DNA from: JAFAZI01 sp035501255
Lineage (GTDB): Bacteria; Actinomycetota; Actinomycetes; JAFAQI01
Direction: 5' to 3'
Assembly: GCA_035501255.1 (NCBI GenBank)
Contig: DATJWM010000094.1
Coordinates: forward strand, 1-20,431
DNA length: 20,431 bases
The number at the start of each line of letters is the position of its first letter. The first letter of the stretch is position 1. Under the pieces are notes generated by a model. That model was given only the letters and a program-made list of their open reading frames with translations, did not search any database and had not been told where the DNA came from. Below, in pieces: positions 14,028-20,431 of this stretch. Position numbers and translations under genes: made by a program.

Positions 14028-15230
14028 ATGGCAGCGCGACGCGATCTCGGATTTCCGGTGTTCGATGCCGACAACCACCTCTATGAGACAGAGGACGCGT
14101 TCACCCGCTGCCTGCCCGACGCGCACCGGGACCTGTTCCGGTTCGTCGAGATCAACGGTCGCAAGAAGCTTGTCGTTCGCAACGTGCTCACCGAGTTCAT
14201 CCCGAACCCGACGTTCGAGGTTGTCGCCCGCCCCGGCGCCCACGCGGCCTTTTACGGCGGCAACAACCCGGACGGCAAGAGCCTTCGCGAGATGACCGGG
14301 GAGCCGATCCGTTCCATCCCGGCGTTCCGTGCCCCGGCCCCCCGCCTGGAGTTGCTCGACGAGCAAGGCGTGTATGCCTCGATCATGATCCCGACCCTCG
14401 CCAGCCTGATCGAGGAGCGGCTCAAGGACGACCCGTATCTCACGACGGTCGCGGTGCGGGCCTTCAACGACTGGCTCTACGAGGACTGGACCTATGACTA
14501 CAAGGGTCGGATTCTCACGACGCCGATGGTGACCCCGTGCGATCTCGACGCCGGCATCGCCGAGCTCGACCGGGTCCTTGCACGCGGCGCCAAGGCAGTC
14601 CTCATGCGACCGGCGCCGGTCGCCGGGCTGCGCGGCACCCGCTCGCCCTTCCTGGCGGAGTTCGACCCGTTCTGGGCACGGATCCAGGAGGCCCGTATCC
14701 CGGTCGTGCTGCATGCCTCGGACAGCGGCTACCAGGACTACCTCAACACCTGGGAGGGAGTGTCGGGGGAGTACGTCGCGTTTCGCCCGAAGACCTTCGC
14801 CTACGTCGCCGACGGCGGTCGATCGATCCAGGACGCGCTCGCGTCGGCGATCTGCCACGGGATGCTGACCCGGTTCCCCGGCGTTCGCCTGATCAGCGTG
14901 GAGAACGGCGGATCCTGGGTCGGGCTGCTGTGCAAGAACCTCGAGCTGACCTACGCCAAGATGCCCCGCGAGTTCGCCGAGCATCCGCTCGAGGTCGTCC
15001 GGCGCAACATCTGGGTCAACCCCTTCTGGGAGGACTCGCTTCGCGACGTGATCGCGCTCCTCGGCGCGGACCGGGTGTGCTTCGGCTCCGACTATCCGCA
15101 CCCGGAGGGCATGGCCGAGCCGCTGGACTTCGTCGACCAGGTTGCATACCTCGACGCGCCCGAGATCAAGAAGGTCATGTCGGAGAACATGTTCGATCTC
15201 GTCGGCATCGACAAGCCCCTCGCGGCCTGA
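14028..15230 (+). CDS. Amidohydrolase family protein (Amidohydrolase_2, ACMSD-like), copy B
   Basis: A 400-residue paralogue of the gene at 8222. The metal motif is DADNHLYE (13-20, with D15 and H17), then H229 (LHASDSGY), E292-N293 and D355 (GSDYPHPEG). It shares FIPNPTFE, LLDEQGVYASIMIPTLA and RPAPV with the paralogue, but has a longer middle loop. Decarboxylation or hydrolytic C-C/ring opening are possible; the substrate is unknown. The ATG at 14028 is chosen because +1 of a good promoter falls on it and the protein begins just before the conserved motif; the longer frame from 13911 would be coded through the promoter and operator. It heads the longest operon of the window, which runs at least to the right edge. 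Confidence 0.9.
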   Translation: MAARRDLGFPVFDADNHLYETEDAFTRCLPDAHRDLFRFVEINGRKKLVVRNVLTEFIPNPTFEVVARPGAHAAFYGGNNPDGKSLREMTGEPIRSIPAFRAPAPRLELLDEQGVYASIMIPTLASLIEERLKDDPYLTTVAVRAFNDWLYEDWTYDYKGRILTTPMVTPCDLDAGIAELDRVLARGAKAVLMRPAPVAGLRGTRSPFLAEFDPFWARIQEARIPVVLHASDSGYQDYLNTWEGVSGEYVAFRPKTFAYVADGGRSIQDALASAICHGMLTRFPGVRLISVENGGSWVGLLCKNLELTYAKMPREFAEHPLEVVRRNIWVNPFWEDSLRDVIALLGADRVCFGSDYPHPEGMAEPLDFVDQVAYLDAPEIKKVMSENMFDLVGIDKPLAA

Positions 15231-15262
15231 GCCTCGGGTCAGCGTCGGGACGGCCAGAACGG

Positions 15263-16228
15263 ATGGACTTCAGCCTAGGTTCTGAGCAGCTGGCGCTCGC
15301 GTCGGCGGTGCGCGAGCTGTGCCGTGACCGGTTGCGCCTCGATCAGATCCGTGACCGGGAAGATCGGCCGGCCGACGCCGGGGTGTGGCAGGGCATCGCG
15401 GACCTCGGCGTGTTCGGCATCCTGACCGATGGTGGGCAAACGGCGCACGCCGTCGAGGCCGCGATCGCGGTCGAGGCGCTCGGCGTCGCGCTCGCGCCAG
15501 GTCCGGTCATCTGGTCGATGCTGGCCGCGTCCCTGGTCGACGGGGTCGCCGACGGACGGGTCCGAGCAACCGGGGTCGACGATCCGGTCGCTCCGGTCGT
15601 CATGCCTCATGCCCGGGAGAGCGAGGCCGCACTCGTGCTCTTCACCGACCGGGTCGAGACCGTCTCGACCACCACCGGGTGCGGCGAGCTGGCCGACGGC
15701 ACCTCGTTGGATCCGACCACACCGGTCGCGATCCTGCCGTGCGTGCCCGACGGAGAAGTCCTGGGCGGTCGGGACCTTGCCGACCGCATCCGCACCATGG
15801 GCACCGTCCTCACTGCGGCCGCCCTGGTCGGCGTCGCGCAAGGCGCACTCGATGTGACCCGGAGCTATGTCTTGACCCGCGAGCAGTTCGGCCGTCCGGT
15901 CGGCGCCTTTCAGGCGGTCAAACACCTGTTGGCGGATATGTTCGTCCGCGTGGAGCTCGCGCGAAGTGAGACCTATGCGGCGGCGGCGCTGGTGGCTGAT
16001 CGCGGCGCCGCATCCGGTGACGTGGTACGTGCGGCGTGGGCCGCGAAACTCCTCGCGGGCGAGGCCGGTGTGGCCAACGGCCGCAGTGCCGTGCAGCTGC
16101 ACGGCGGGATGGGGTTCACCTGGGAGATGCTCCCGCACTACTACCTCAAGCGGGCCTGGGTCCTCGAGCACTCGTTCGGCACGTCGGACCGGCACGCGCT
16201 TGCCCTCGCCACTGCGATCGAGGGGTAG
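15263..16228 (+). CDS. Short, degenerate acyl-CoA dehydrogenase-like protein (small-type subunit)
   Basis: At 321 residues this is clearly shorter than the usual ~380. The N-terminal helices (MDFSLGSEQLALASAVREL) and the C-terminal four-helix domain are intact (REQFGRPVGAFQAVKH 207-221; QLHGGMGFTWE 278-288). The middle beta domain is reduced, lacking the GxGSD flavin/substrate loop. The C-terminus (VLEHSFGTSDRH) has no YEGT/YGGT motif. It therefore probably cannot work alone and fits the small subunit of an alpha2beta2 enzyme; the large-type gene at 20115 is the likely partner. The ATG at 15263 gives the normal N-terminus and lies 32 nt after the amidohydrolase stop, within the same operon. 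Confidence 0.88.
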   Translation: MDFSLGSEQLALASAVRELCRDRLRLDQIRDREDRPADAGVWQGIADLGVFGILTDGGQTAHAVEAAIAVEALGVALAPGPVIWSMLAASLVDGVADGRVRATGVDDPVAPVVMPHARESEAALVLFTDRVETVSTTTGCGELADGTSLDPTTPVAILPCVPDGEVLGGRDLADRIRTMGTVLTAAALVGVAQGALDVTRSYVLTREQFGRPVGAFQAVKHLLADMFVRVELARSETYAAAALVADRGAASGDVVRAAWAAKLLAGEAGVANGRSAVQLHGGMGFTWEMLPHYYLKRAWVLEHSFGTSDRHALALATAIEG

Positions 16229-16230
16229 CC

Positions 16231-17040
16231 ATGACGGACTACGGCGCGACGGGGGACGGGGTGGCTGTCGACGTCAACGGCGGCATCCTCGAGCTCTGCC
16301 TCGACCGTCCCGATCGCCGCAACGCGCTGACCCTGGCCGGCATCGTCCGCCTGGTCGACGTGCTGAGCCGGGCGTCGACCGACGACGCGCTGCGGGTCGT
16401 CGTCATTCGCGGCGCCGGGGAGAACTTCTGCTCCGGCGCGGACTGGGTGTCGCAAAACACCGGTGAGGCGCGGCCCCGCAGCGGCAGCATCCAGCGGCGT
16501 ACGCCGCTGCAAGCACACCGGCTCATCGAGTTGCTGATCGCGATCCAGCTCCCGGTGGTCTGCGTCGTCCAAGGGTGGGCGGCCGGCCTCGGCTGCCAGC
16601 TCGCGCTCGCCGCCGACTTCACCCTCGCCGCCGACTCCAGCCGGTTCTGGGAGCCCTTCCTCGATCGCGGCTTCAGCCCGGACAGCGGCGCGACCTGGCT
16701 GCTCCCACGCCTGGTCGGCCTCGCCCGCGCCCGTGAGCTGCTTCTGCTCGGCCGCAAGCTGAGCGGGGACGAGGCGCAGGAGTGGGGTCTGATCCATCGT
16801 GCGGTGCCCGAGCAGGAGCTCGAGGGTGCGGCCCGCGAGCTGATCGAGCGGCTTGCCGCGGCGCCGACGGTTGCGGTCGGGCTGACCAAGCAGGCGTTGA
16901 ACAAAGGCCTCGAGACCGGCCTTCGCCAGGCGATGGCCGAAGAGGCCTACGGCCTCGAGCTGTCCTCGCGTACCGGTGACTTCCGGGAGGGGTTGGCCGC
17001 GTTTCGCGAGGGTCGATCCCCCAACTTCGAAGGGCGTTGA
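16231..17040 (+). CDS. Enoyl-CoA hydratase/isomerase (crotonase), PaaG-like motif
   Basis: A 269-residue crotonase. The first oxyanion hole is FCSGADW (66-72) and the second is VQGWAAGLGCQLAL (113-126). The first catalytic Glu is Q123. The segment DRGFSPDSGATWLLPRLVG (145-163) matches the PD-x-G-x-x-W-x-LPR pattern of PaaG-type isomerases, in which an Asp in this motif is catalytic (D151 here). Double-bond or epoxide isomerisation of a CoA ester is therefore likelier than hydration. The ATG has GAGGGG 5 nt upstream, 2 nt after the acyl-CoA dehydrogenase stop. It is the first of three consecutive crotonase genes that are not recent duplicates, given their different catalytic motifs. Confidence 0.9.
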   Translation: MTDYGATGDGVAVDVNGGILELCLDRPDRRNALTLAGIVRLVDVLSRASTDDALRVVVIRGAGENFCSGADWVSQNTGEARPRSGSIQRRTPLQAHRLIELLIAIQLPVVCVVQGWAAGLGCQLALAADFTLAADSSRFWEPFLDRGFSPDSGATWLLPRLVGLARARELLLLGRKLSGDEAQEWGLIHRAVPEQELEGAARELIERLAAAPTVAVGLTKQALNKGLETGLRQAMAEEAYGLELSSRTGDFREGLAAFREGRSPNFEGR

Positions 17041-17043
17041 CCG

Positions 17044-17850
17044 GTGGAAGAAACTGACGGAGTCCGCTACGAGGTGGCCGACCGGGTCGCGAGGATCACC
17101 CTCGACCGACCCGAGGCGCTCAACGCCCTCAGCCCGGCGATGATCAGCGGGCTGCGACGCAGTTACGAACAGGCCGAGCGCGACCCGGACGTCTGGCTGC
17201 TGTTGGTGACCGGGACCGGCCGCGCGTTTTGCACCGGGGCCGACGTCGGTGAGATCCCTGCCGACGGTCGGGTGATCTACGACGACCCCTACCTCACGAC
17301 CTTCCCGCAGTGGGAGGCACCACAGGAGGGCACGCCGCCGTTTCGCAGCATGACCAAGCCGGTGCTCGTCGCGGTCAACGGGATTTGTTGCGGCGCGGGT
17401 CTCGACTGGGTGACGACCGGTGACATCGTGATCGCCTCGGATCGGGCGACCTTCTTCGATCCGCATGTCAGCATCGGCCTGGTGTCCGGCCGGGAAACTG
17501 TCCGGCTCGCCCGCTCGCTGCCGACGAACGTTGCGATGCGGATGGCGTTGATGGGTCGCCACGAGCGGATGAGCGCGCAGCGCGCCTACGACCTCGGGAT
17601 GATCTCCGAGGTCGTTGCGCACGAGGATCTGATGAACCGGGCCGGCGAGATCGCGGCGACGGTCAACCGCAACGCGCCGCTCGCGGTCCGCGGGACTCGG
17701 CTCGCGATCCGCCGCGGGCTCGACCTGCCGATGCATGACGCCGAGGTCTTGGCGGAAACCTTTCGCGAGCGCGTGCTTCGCACCGACGATGCCAAGGAAG
17801 GACCGGCCGCCTTCATGGCCAAGCGCGAACCGGAGTGGCGCTGCCGATGA
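17044..17850 (+). CDS. Enoyl-CoA hydratase/isomerase (crotonase), FFDPHV subfamily
   Basis: A 268-residue crotonase. The first oxyanion hole is FCTGADVGE (62-70) and the second is VNGICCGAGLDWVTTGD (111-127). D121 stands at the first catalytic Glu position, and FFDPHVSIGLVSGRE (137-151) carries D139 and H141 where hydratases have PEI. It belongs with the 12356 and 17847 proteins by this motif, although overall it looks different. The GTG start is 3 nt after the previous stop with only a weak AAGGGC upstream. Its stop overlaps the next ATG (ATGA). Activity on a CoA thioester is well supported by the fold; the exact reaction is not. Confidence 0.88.
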   Translation: MEETDGVRYEVADRVARITLDRPEALNALSPAMISGLRRSYEQAERDPDVWLLLVTGTGRAFCTGADVGEIPADGRVIYDDPYLTTFPQWEAPQEGTPPFRSMTKPVLVAVNGICCGAGLDWVTTGDIVIASDRATFFDPHVSIGLVSGRETVRLARSLPTNVAMRMALMGRHERMSAQRAYDLGMISEVVAHEDLMNRAGEIAATVNRNAPLAVRGTRLAIRRGLDLPMHDAEVLAETFRERVLRTDDAKEGPAAFMAKREPEWRCR

Positions 17851-18629
17851 GCGCGGACTACGCGACCATCCGCTACGACACGTCACCGGAGAAGGTGGTG
17901 ACGATCACGCTGAACCGGCCCGACGTCCTCAACGCCTTCGACCGCCAGATGTGCGAGGAGGTACGCGACGCCTGGCATCGCGTCAAGAGCGACCCGCAGG
18001 TCAACGCCGTCGTCCTGCAGGCAGAAGGGGAGCGTGCGTTCTGTGCGGGGCTGGACACGAAGAAGCCATACGGACAGCCGGAGGACGTGTGGAATCACGA
18101 GGACCCCGGCGAGCTGCTGAGCCCCAAGTGGCAGAAGGTCTGGAAGCCGGTCGTCTGCGCGGTTCAGGGCATCTGCACGGGCGGTGCGTTCTACTTCCTC
18201 AACGAGGCGGACATCGTCATCTGTAGCGAGGACGCGACGTTCTTCGACTCCCATGTGACCTACGGCTACGTCTGCGCTCTGGAGCCGGTCGGGTTGATGC
18301 GCCGGATCGGCTTGGCGCAGACGTTGCGGATTGCCTTGTCCGGCAACGACGAACGGGTCACGGCGGCGACCGCGCTGCGGATCGGGTTGGTCACCGAGGT
18401 CGTTCCGGCCGACCAGCTGCGCTCGAGGGCGCACGAAATCGCGACCGCGATCGCGCGCAAGCCGAGCGCCGCAACCCAGGGGACGGTCAGGGCGATCTGG
18501 GAGTCACTCGATCGGCCGTATCGAGCGGCGATGGAACAGGGCCTGATCTATACCCGGCTCGGGAACCCGATCGGTCAGGCCGAGGTCGAGCGCACCGGGC
18601 CCGACCGCCCGCCGCCGAGGCTGCGGTGA
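17847..18629 (+). CDS. Enoyl-CoA hydratase/isomerase (crotonase), FFDSHV subfamily
   Basis: A 260-residue crotonase. The first oxyanion hole is FCAGLD (65-70) and the second is VQGICTGGAFYFLNE (106-120). Y116 stands at the first catalytic Glu position, and FFDSHVTYGY (132-141) replaces the second. It is the closest relative in the window of the minus-strand gene at 12356, with which it shares VWKPV and GGAFYxL, but its C-terminus is shorter. The ATG at 17847 overlaps the preceding stop (ATGA); an in-frame GTG four codons upstream is less likely. Its TGA overlaps the GTG of the ligase gene, so coupling continues. Function: probable hydrolase or isomerase on a CoA ester of the pathway. Confidence 0.88.
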   Translation: MSADYATIRYDTSPEKVVTITLNRPDVLNAFDRQMCEEVRDAWHRVKSDPQVNAVVLQAEGERAFCAGLDTKKPYGQPEDVWNHEDPGELLSPKWQKVWKPVVCAVQGICTGGAFYFLNEADIVICSEDATFFDSHVTYGYVCALEPVGLMRRIGLAQTLRIALSGNDERVTAATALRIGLVTEVVPADQLRSRAHEIATAIARKPSAATQGTVRAIWESLDRPYRAAMEQGLIYTRLGNPIGQAEVERTGPDRPPPRLR

Positions 18630-20113
18630 CCATCGTGGACGTCGCGGCCGTGAACCTCCCGGCGTTGAGCCGGCGGCTGCGAGAGGTCCTCGCACTCGAC
18701 CCGGCCGCGCCGGTGATCGAGGTCGACCGGCACTGGTCGACCTGGGGTGAGCTCGCGGCAGCCGCGGATGCGGTAGCCGGCGAAGTTGCCCCGGGCGAGC
18801 GGGTGGCGGTGCTGCTCCGCAACCGGCCCGCGCACGTGGGCTTGCTCGTCGGCTTGCTCACTGCGGGGGCGTGCGTCGTCACCGTCAACCCGGGGCGAGG
18901 CGCCGAGCGGGTCCGGGCCGATCTGGCCGGCCTCGACGTCGGCGCGCTGGCCGGTGACCCCACCGATCTCGCCGAGTTCGCGGAGGGGTTCGAGGGGATG
19001 CGCCTCGCGAGCACCGAGATCGGAGTGGTCGAAACCGTTGGGCGCCGTAGGAGTGCTGCTGCCGCTACTGCGTCAGGTGTCGCGGTCGAGATGCTCACCA
19101 GCGGGACGACCGGGCCACCCAAGCGGGTCCCGCTGACCTACGACACGCTGTCCCGGGTGCTTGCCGGCGCGAAGCACTATGAAGGCAATCGGGACGATGC
19201 GCCGCGGCTGCGGTCGGGGGTCGCCATCGTCAACGCCCCGCTCGTGCATCTCGGCGGGTTGTTCCGCGTCGTGCAGTGCATCAACGACGGCCGTTCGTTC
19301 TGCCTGCTCGAGCGCTTCGAGCTGGCAGCCTGGGCAGACGCCGTCCGCCGGCATCGCCCGGCGACGGTCAGCTTGGTCCCGGCCGCCTTGCGGACGGTGC
19401 TCGACGCCGATCTCGATCCGGAGGTGTTCGCGAGCGTTCGCTCGGTCGTTTCCGGAACCGCGCCGCTGTCCGCGGATGACGCGGACACCTTCGCGGCCAA
19501 GTACGGCGTACCGGTGCTGATCTCCTACGCGGCGACCGAGTTCGGCGGTGGGGTGGCGGGCTGGAACCTCGCCGACCATCGGGAGTACTGGGCGGCGAAG
19601 CGCGGCAGTGTCGGCCGGGCGCACGCCGGCTGCGCGCTTCGCGTGGTCGACCCGGACTCGGGCGAACCGCTGCCCGCGGACCGGGACGGGGTGCTCGAGG
19701 TCAAAGCCCGCCAGCTCGGCGACGGGACCGGGTGGACCCGCACCACCGACCTCGCTCGCCTCGATGCGGATGGATTCCTCTGGATCCTCGGACGCGCCGA
19801 CACCGCGATCATCCGCGGCGGGTTCAAGGTGCTTCCGGACGAGGTGCGGGCCGCGCTCGAACGCGACCCCAGGGTCCGCTCGGCCGCGGTCGTCGGCCGT
19901 CCCGACGCCCGGCTCGGCGCCGTGCCGGTCGCCGCGGTCGAGTTGCGTGGGACCTCCTCGGCGACGGCCGCCGAGTTGCTCGACGCGCTGTCGGAAACCC
20001 TGGCCCGCTACGAAATTCCCACCGAGCTGCGAATCGTCGAGACGTTGCCCCGCACCCCGTCCGGCAAGGTCGACCTCGGAGGCGTCGCCGAACTCATGGC
20101 CGAGGGGCGTTGA
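18626..20113 (+). CDS. AMP-forming acyl-CoA synthetase/ligase (ANL superfamily)
   Basis: A 495-residue adenylate-forming ligase. The phosphate-binding loop is TSGTTGPPK (158-166), the A5 motif is SYAATEFGGG (300-309), the ATP-ribose Asp is D375 (RTTDLA), the hinge region is GRADTAIIRGGFKV (389-402), and the catalytic lysine is K481 in PRTPSGKVD. All core motifs are intact, so the enzyme should convert a carboxylic acid, ATP and CoA to an acyl-CoA. This is probably the entry or re-entry step for the CoA-dependent genes around it; the acid cannot be predicted by eye. The GTG start overlaps the crotonase stop (GTGA). No transmembrane segment or signal peptide is seen. Confidence 0.93.
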   Translation: MTIVDVAAVNLPALSRRLREVLALDPAAPVIEVDRHWSTWGELAAAADAVAGEVAPGERVAVLLRNRPAHVGLLVGLLTAGACVVTVNPGRGAERVRADLAGLDVGALAGDPTDLAEFAEGFEGMRLASTEIGVVETVGRRRSAAAATASGVAVEMLTSGTTGPPKRVPLTYDTLSRVLAGAKHYEGNRDDAPRLRSGVAIVNAPLVHLGGLFRVVQCINDGRSFCLLERFELAAWADAVRRHRPATVSLVPAALRTVLDADLDPEVFASVRSVVSGTAPLSADDADTFAAKYGVPVLISYAATEFGGGVAGWNLADHREYWAAKRGSVGRAHAGCALRVVDPDSGEPLPADRDGVLEVKARQLGDGTGWTRTTDLARLDADGFLWILGRADTAIIRGGFKVLPDEVRAALERDPRVRSAAVVGRPDARLGAVPVAAVELRGTSSATAAELLDALSETLARYEIPTELRIVETLPRTPSGKVDLGGVAELMAEGR

Positions 20114-20114
20114 G

Positions 20115-20431
20115 GTGGACCTCGTCTACAGCGACGCGGACGAGGCGTTCCGGACCGAGTTTCGGTCGTGGCTCGAGCAGTCCGTCCCGGCCCACGGACC
20201 CCCACCGCCGCCCGGGGACTGGCAGGCTCGTCGGGACTACGACACAGCCTGGCAGCGCCGGATGTACGACGCGGGCTATGCCGGAATCGCCTGGCCGACG
20301 CAGTTCGGCGGTCGGGGCCTGCCGGTGAGCCAGCAGCTGGTGTACCTGGAGGAGTATGCGCGGGCGGGCGCGCCGTATATCAGCGTGAACTTCGTCGGGA
20401 TGATGCACGCCGGACCGACCCTGATCGCGGA
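20115..20431 (+). CDS. Acyl-CoA dehydrogenase family protein, large-type, 5' part
   Basis: The first 105 residues of an acyl-CoA dehydrogenase are visible before the right edge. The N-terminal helical domain shows FRTEFRSWLEQSVP, WQRRMYDAGYAGIAWPTQFGGRGLP and HAGPTLIA, typical of the large FadE-type subunits of actinobacteria. The GTG start lies 1 nt after the ligase stop with GAGGGG just upstream, so it belongs to the 14028 operon. It is the probable partner of the short protein at 15263. The catalytic residues lie outside the window. Confidence 0.88.
   Translation, partial: MDLVYSDADEAFRTEFRSWLEQSVPAHGPPPPPGDWQARRDYDTAWQRRMYDAGYAGIAWPTQFGGRGLPVSQQLVYLEEYARAGAPYISVNFVGMMHAGPTLIA

Noticed and set aside
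16141..17886. 581-codon minus-strand open frame opposite two crotonases
   Set aside because: Shadow of the plus-strand crotonases; low-complexity composition and no family resemblance.
16231..18629. Recent tandem triplication of crotonase genes
   Set aside because: The three proteins differ in catalytic motifs and in most of their sequence. Only the 17847 and 12356 pair looks closely related, and they are not adjacent.

Overview
The window is about 20.4 kb of high-GC DNA with strong G/C third-position bias, frequent GTG starts and almost no intergenic space. It carries F420-type LLM oxidoreductases, many acyl-CoA dehydrogenases and crotonases, an FCD-type GntR regulator and apparently leaderless promoters. 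All of this points to the chromosome of an Actinomycetota member; a genus cannot be fixed from sequence alone. No tRNA, rRNA, CRISPR array, IS element, integrase or attachment site was seen. Every base is within about 115 nt of a gene, and no gene-free stretch exceeds 300 bases.

Layout. 1-396 (-): 5' part of a zinc alcohol dehydrogenase. 445-2084 (+): crotonase and FCD/GntR regulator, overlapping ATGA. 2091-3734 (-): Baeyer-Villiger-type flavin monooxygenase. 3803-7330 (+): four-gene coupled operon of HSL-type esterase, APH-fold kinase-like protein, F420-type LLM oxidoreductase and SnoaL/NTF2-fold protein. 7314-8108 (-): SDR dehydrogenase. 8222-10637 (+): amidohydrolase and large acyl-CoA dehydrogenase. 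10645-11763 (-): small-type acyl-CoA dehydrogenase. 11852-12355 (+): cupin. 12356-13945 (-): double-hotdog thioesterase-like protein then crotonase. 14028-20431 (+): second amidohydrolase, degenerate acyl-CoA dehydrogenase, three crotonases, AMP-forming CoA ligase and the 5' part of another large acyl-CoA dehydrogenase, most of them overlapping or within a few bases.

The gene set reads as one catabolic island. A CoA ligase activates a carboxylic acid. Two large/small acyl-CoA dehydrogenase pairs desaturate CoA esters. Five divergent crotonases hydrate, isomerise or hydrolyse. A SnoaL protein and two metal-dependent amidohydrolases may dehydrate, decarboxylate or cleave. SDR and ADH oxidise alcohols, and a BVMO plus esterase could open a ketone. 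This resembles steroid, bile-acid or terpenoid degradation clusters, but no hallmark gene (KstD, HsaC, IpdAB, thiolase) is present, so the substrate is unknown.

The most interesting signal is regulatory. Four of the five divergent intergenic regions contain one copy of an 18-bp CTAG-centred imperfect palindrome, consensus AAAACATC-TA-GATGTTTT, overlapping predicted -10 elements. These AT-rich sites stand out sharply in the GC-rich background. The only regulator in the window lies in the operon downstream of the first copy, so it is the natural candidate for their binding protein and for autoregulation.
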